NCBI GenBank assembly: GCA_024362935.1
Contig: JANCRA010000003.1
Span: 7,988,001 to 8,052,000 of the forward strand
Origin: Setophaga petechia
Lineage: Eukaryota > Chordata > Aves > Passeriformes > Parulidae
DNA length: 64,000 nt
Direction: 5' to 3'
The notes below the pieces were generated by a model. That model made no database searches, was not told where the DNA came from, and saw only the letters and a list, made by a program, of their open reading frames with translations. The position numbers and the translations under genes are program-made. Each line of letters opens with the position of its first letter. Positions within the stretch are counted from its first letter, which is position 1. Shown one piece after another: positions 61,633 to 64,000 of this stretch.

Positions 61633-64000
61633 TTTTTTAGCGCATGGAGTTATTTTAAGACATTTTAATTTCATACATAACAGAGGGCCTGCAAGGGTAA
61701 AGAACAGCAGCTGAAGAAATCTAAAACCTGGTAGTTTATATAAACTATTCATACGCCTAGAGTTTTAGCTGGGCTGTATTTAGAATTACAGATTGACTGA
61801 GCAGGTGAAGTCAATTTTTCAGACCATGGTTCAGTGCTTTACTACCAAAAACTTGAAGATTAATATAAAATCCTCTATTAAAATCAGGTGGGGATTTTTT
61901 CAGTATTTTTCCTCATCTTTCAGTAAAAGTTTTAGTTTCAGCCTAGGTTTATCTGGGGCAGGATGCTTCAGTTTTTTGTTTCAGTATCTGCTACAAGCGC
62001 ACAAAGCTCTTGAAATATATTTCAGGGCACAATAATCAACAAGCACATACTCTACCCAGGAAAGTTAATCTATGAAGAGGTAATTCTAGACAGATAATGT
62101 TTCTACACAGAAGATATTAGGAATTTCTCAAAGGCAGCTTTTTTGGTGTTATCCACTCAAGACGTAACGAACAAACAGATCCTGATTTTGTCCATGAATG
62201 AACGTGTTTGTTTTTCAAGAAATAAATTTATACTTTATACTAAATTTATACTACTTCAAGAAATAAATTTATACTTTATACTTATTGTAAAATAAAGTCA
62301 TCCCAAGTGGGAACAAGAAACAGAATTCATCTCAAAAAAATTTTAAAACTACTTTGGGTTGTCTGAATTCTACTGTTTGGTTAAAATAAAGACATTAATT
62401 TTAAACACGTGCAATTTTTTATAATGTGAAAATTTGAACCTTTCTTTTCCAGAACTATCTGACTGAAATATATCTAGATTTTAGAAGTTTTTTCCACTTT
62501 CCCAAGAAATGCATAAATTTAATTTAGTTTCTTTTAAGAAGGGGTTCAATTGAAATGACAGTTTTCTGGTAGAGAATTATCTGACATATTTTTAGCATTT
62601 TGTGTAAGTCCTTTAACTGAAATATCTCAGTTTTCATTCTATGATAGTTATATAGTTTATAAAGAAAATTAGTTTGTATTTATGAAGCACTTAAAGACAG
62701 AGAAGATTCATCTCTGAATGGAATTATAAAAAATACTGTGGTAGTCAAAAAGACACCAATGAAATTAAAAGGCACTGCCAGAAATACCCTTAATCATGGA
62801 TATAAATTAATATTTAATTTAATGAAATCATCAAAAATTTTGTAGACTTTGTTGTTCAGTGTTATATCAGACAAGCATTATGTGCAAAAATGTCTACACA
62901 CCTTTTTCTTCCCTACTTAGAAATGGCATTTAAATTCATCTGTCACTTTATCATCAAGTGATTTGGGACTGCGAGGTGCTTCTGTACTCTGCTTCACACA
63001 GCTTTGGTTTTGACTGTCCTGAGTAATTTTGGATCACCAGCAGAACATATAAAGTTTCTATTTACTCTGTGTCTGAGGTTACTCAGGAGTGGGAACAGCA
63101 GAGATTCCAGCACAGATCTTGTAACACTCTGTGAGCAGCTTCCTCCCCTCTGACAACTGGCTGCTCATCCCTTCTTTTCCCACCCAACTTGACAAAAGGT
63201 CATAATATTCAAGAGGACCATTCCTCTTGTGCCATGGTAACTTTGTTCTCTAAAAGGCTGATGAGTTTTTCCCAAGCCCCATGGAAATCCATGACACATG
63301 CACCAGAGTATCCAAGTATAGAATTGCAACACTGCAGTTACCAGATCACCCTATCCACATGCTCCTTTGGACAAGCCTAATACATTTTTGAGACATGACT
63401 TCCATCTGCAGATCTGCATTGATTCTTCTCCAGTTAAAATCTCTGTCACAGCTGTAACTCCCATCATATTGCCATACTAGGGTAGACTTGTAAAAATATG
63501 CAGTCTTTATCTTCTAAATTATTTGGATACTTACCCTTTGATTCCTCCAAGTATTATTTTGGTTGTTTTTGTCATAGAAAAAGAAGGTAAAAGTGAAAAA
63601 AATACTACTTATTTTTCTGACTAAATAATTAGCACCAGACAGTTCATTAAAGAATACTTGTAATGAAAACCAAATTCCAGAAGTTTATTTTATACAAGGA
63701 AAACAAAATGAAACAAAAAATCATTTAAGGTAAGGTCCTGCATCTCTACTAATTAGTTACTAGCCTGCAACTAAGAAATATTATTGTCTTTATGGGCTCT
63801 CTGATATTATTTTCTGTGTTTTGATTTTCAGATACATACGTATCCAACTTTTGCAGAAAGAAATTAATCTAGGCTTTGGCTCTCACTCAGCTACTTCTGG
63901 CATATACACATCTGAGATCTGTAATAGAATAGGCTGCTTTAGAGACATGCACATTCACATCAGTATCACATTTCTAAATTTCACAACAATCTTCATTTTC
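61633..64000. other. Intergenic right edge, no gene recognised
   Basis: AT-rich, with a 28-bp direct duplication at 62214-62282. A GC-richer part at about 63020-63390 may be an ancient repeat, possibly CR1-related, but I cannot assign it firmly. Confidence 0.5.
62214..62282. repeat. 28-bp direct repeat, period 41 bp
   Basis: The segment beginning TTCAAGAAATAAATTTATAC is present at 62214-62241 and again at 62255-62282, identical over 28 bases, with a 13-base spacer that repeats part of the same AT-rich motif. Confidence 0.88.

Noticed and set aside
1..64000. CRISPR arrays, tRNA or rRNA genes, bacterial operons, viral genomes
   Set aside because: None seen. The repeats are minisatellites or retroelement fragments and the window is vertebrate nuclear DNA.

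Overview
The window looks like bird nuclear DNA, probably from a passerine. It is AT-rich with one strong CpG island. Its interspersed repeats are mainly CR1 LINE fragments ending in the avian tail seen on either strand (TTCCAACC...ATTCTRTGATTCTATGA). There is also one solo LTR of a kind common in passerines. No bacterial, plasmid or viral gene organisation is present, and none of the long open frames outside the one gene looks like an intact gene.

Positions 1-18.6 kb hold the 5' part of one gene on the minus strand, a B56 (B') regulatory subunit of protein phosphatase 2A, most likely PPP2R5C. Three coding exons can be placed to the base: exon 1 at 18400-18426, exon 2 at 16776-16841 and exon 3 at 1421-1580. 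All introns have GT-AG ends and the frame is continuous for 84 codons. The remaining exons, including the HEAT-repeat body, lie left of position 1. Intron 1 is about 1.6 kb and contains a possible alternative first coding exon. Intron 2 is about 15.2 kb and carries CR1 fragments and small tandem repeats.

Positions 17.7-18.95 kb are the CpG-island promoter of that gene, with an inverted CCAAT box, an E-box, an Sp1-type GC box and a six-unit 20-bp GC-rich tandem array.

Positions 19-64 kb upstream of the gene show no convincing coding exon. This stretch holds a solo ERV LTR with 5-bp target duplications (22.6-23.15 kb), a degenerate 18-21 bp minisatellite (24.4-24.66 kb) and five further CR1 fragments. 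It also has a perfect 18-bp inverted repeat carrying two AP-1-type sites, and several GC-richer islands that may be old LTRs. A gene-poor upstream flank suits PPP2R5C, whose mammalian 5' neighbour region is also sparse, but that is inference.

I found no obviously new biological system. The observations most worth checking are the mixed gamma/delta character of the B56 N-terminus, the candidate alternative first exon, the promoter tandem array and the AP-1 palindrome.
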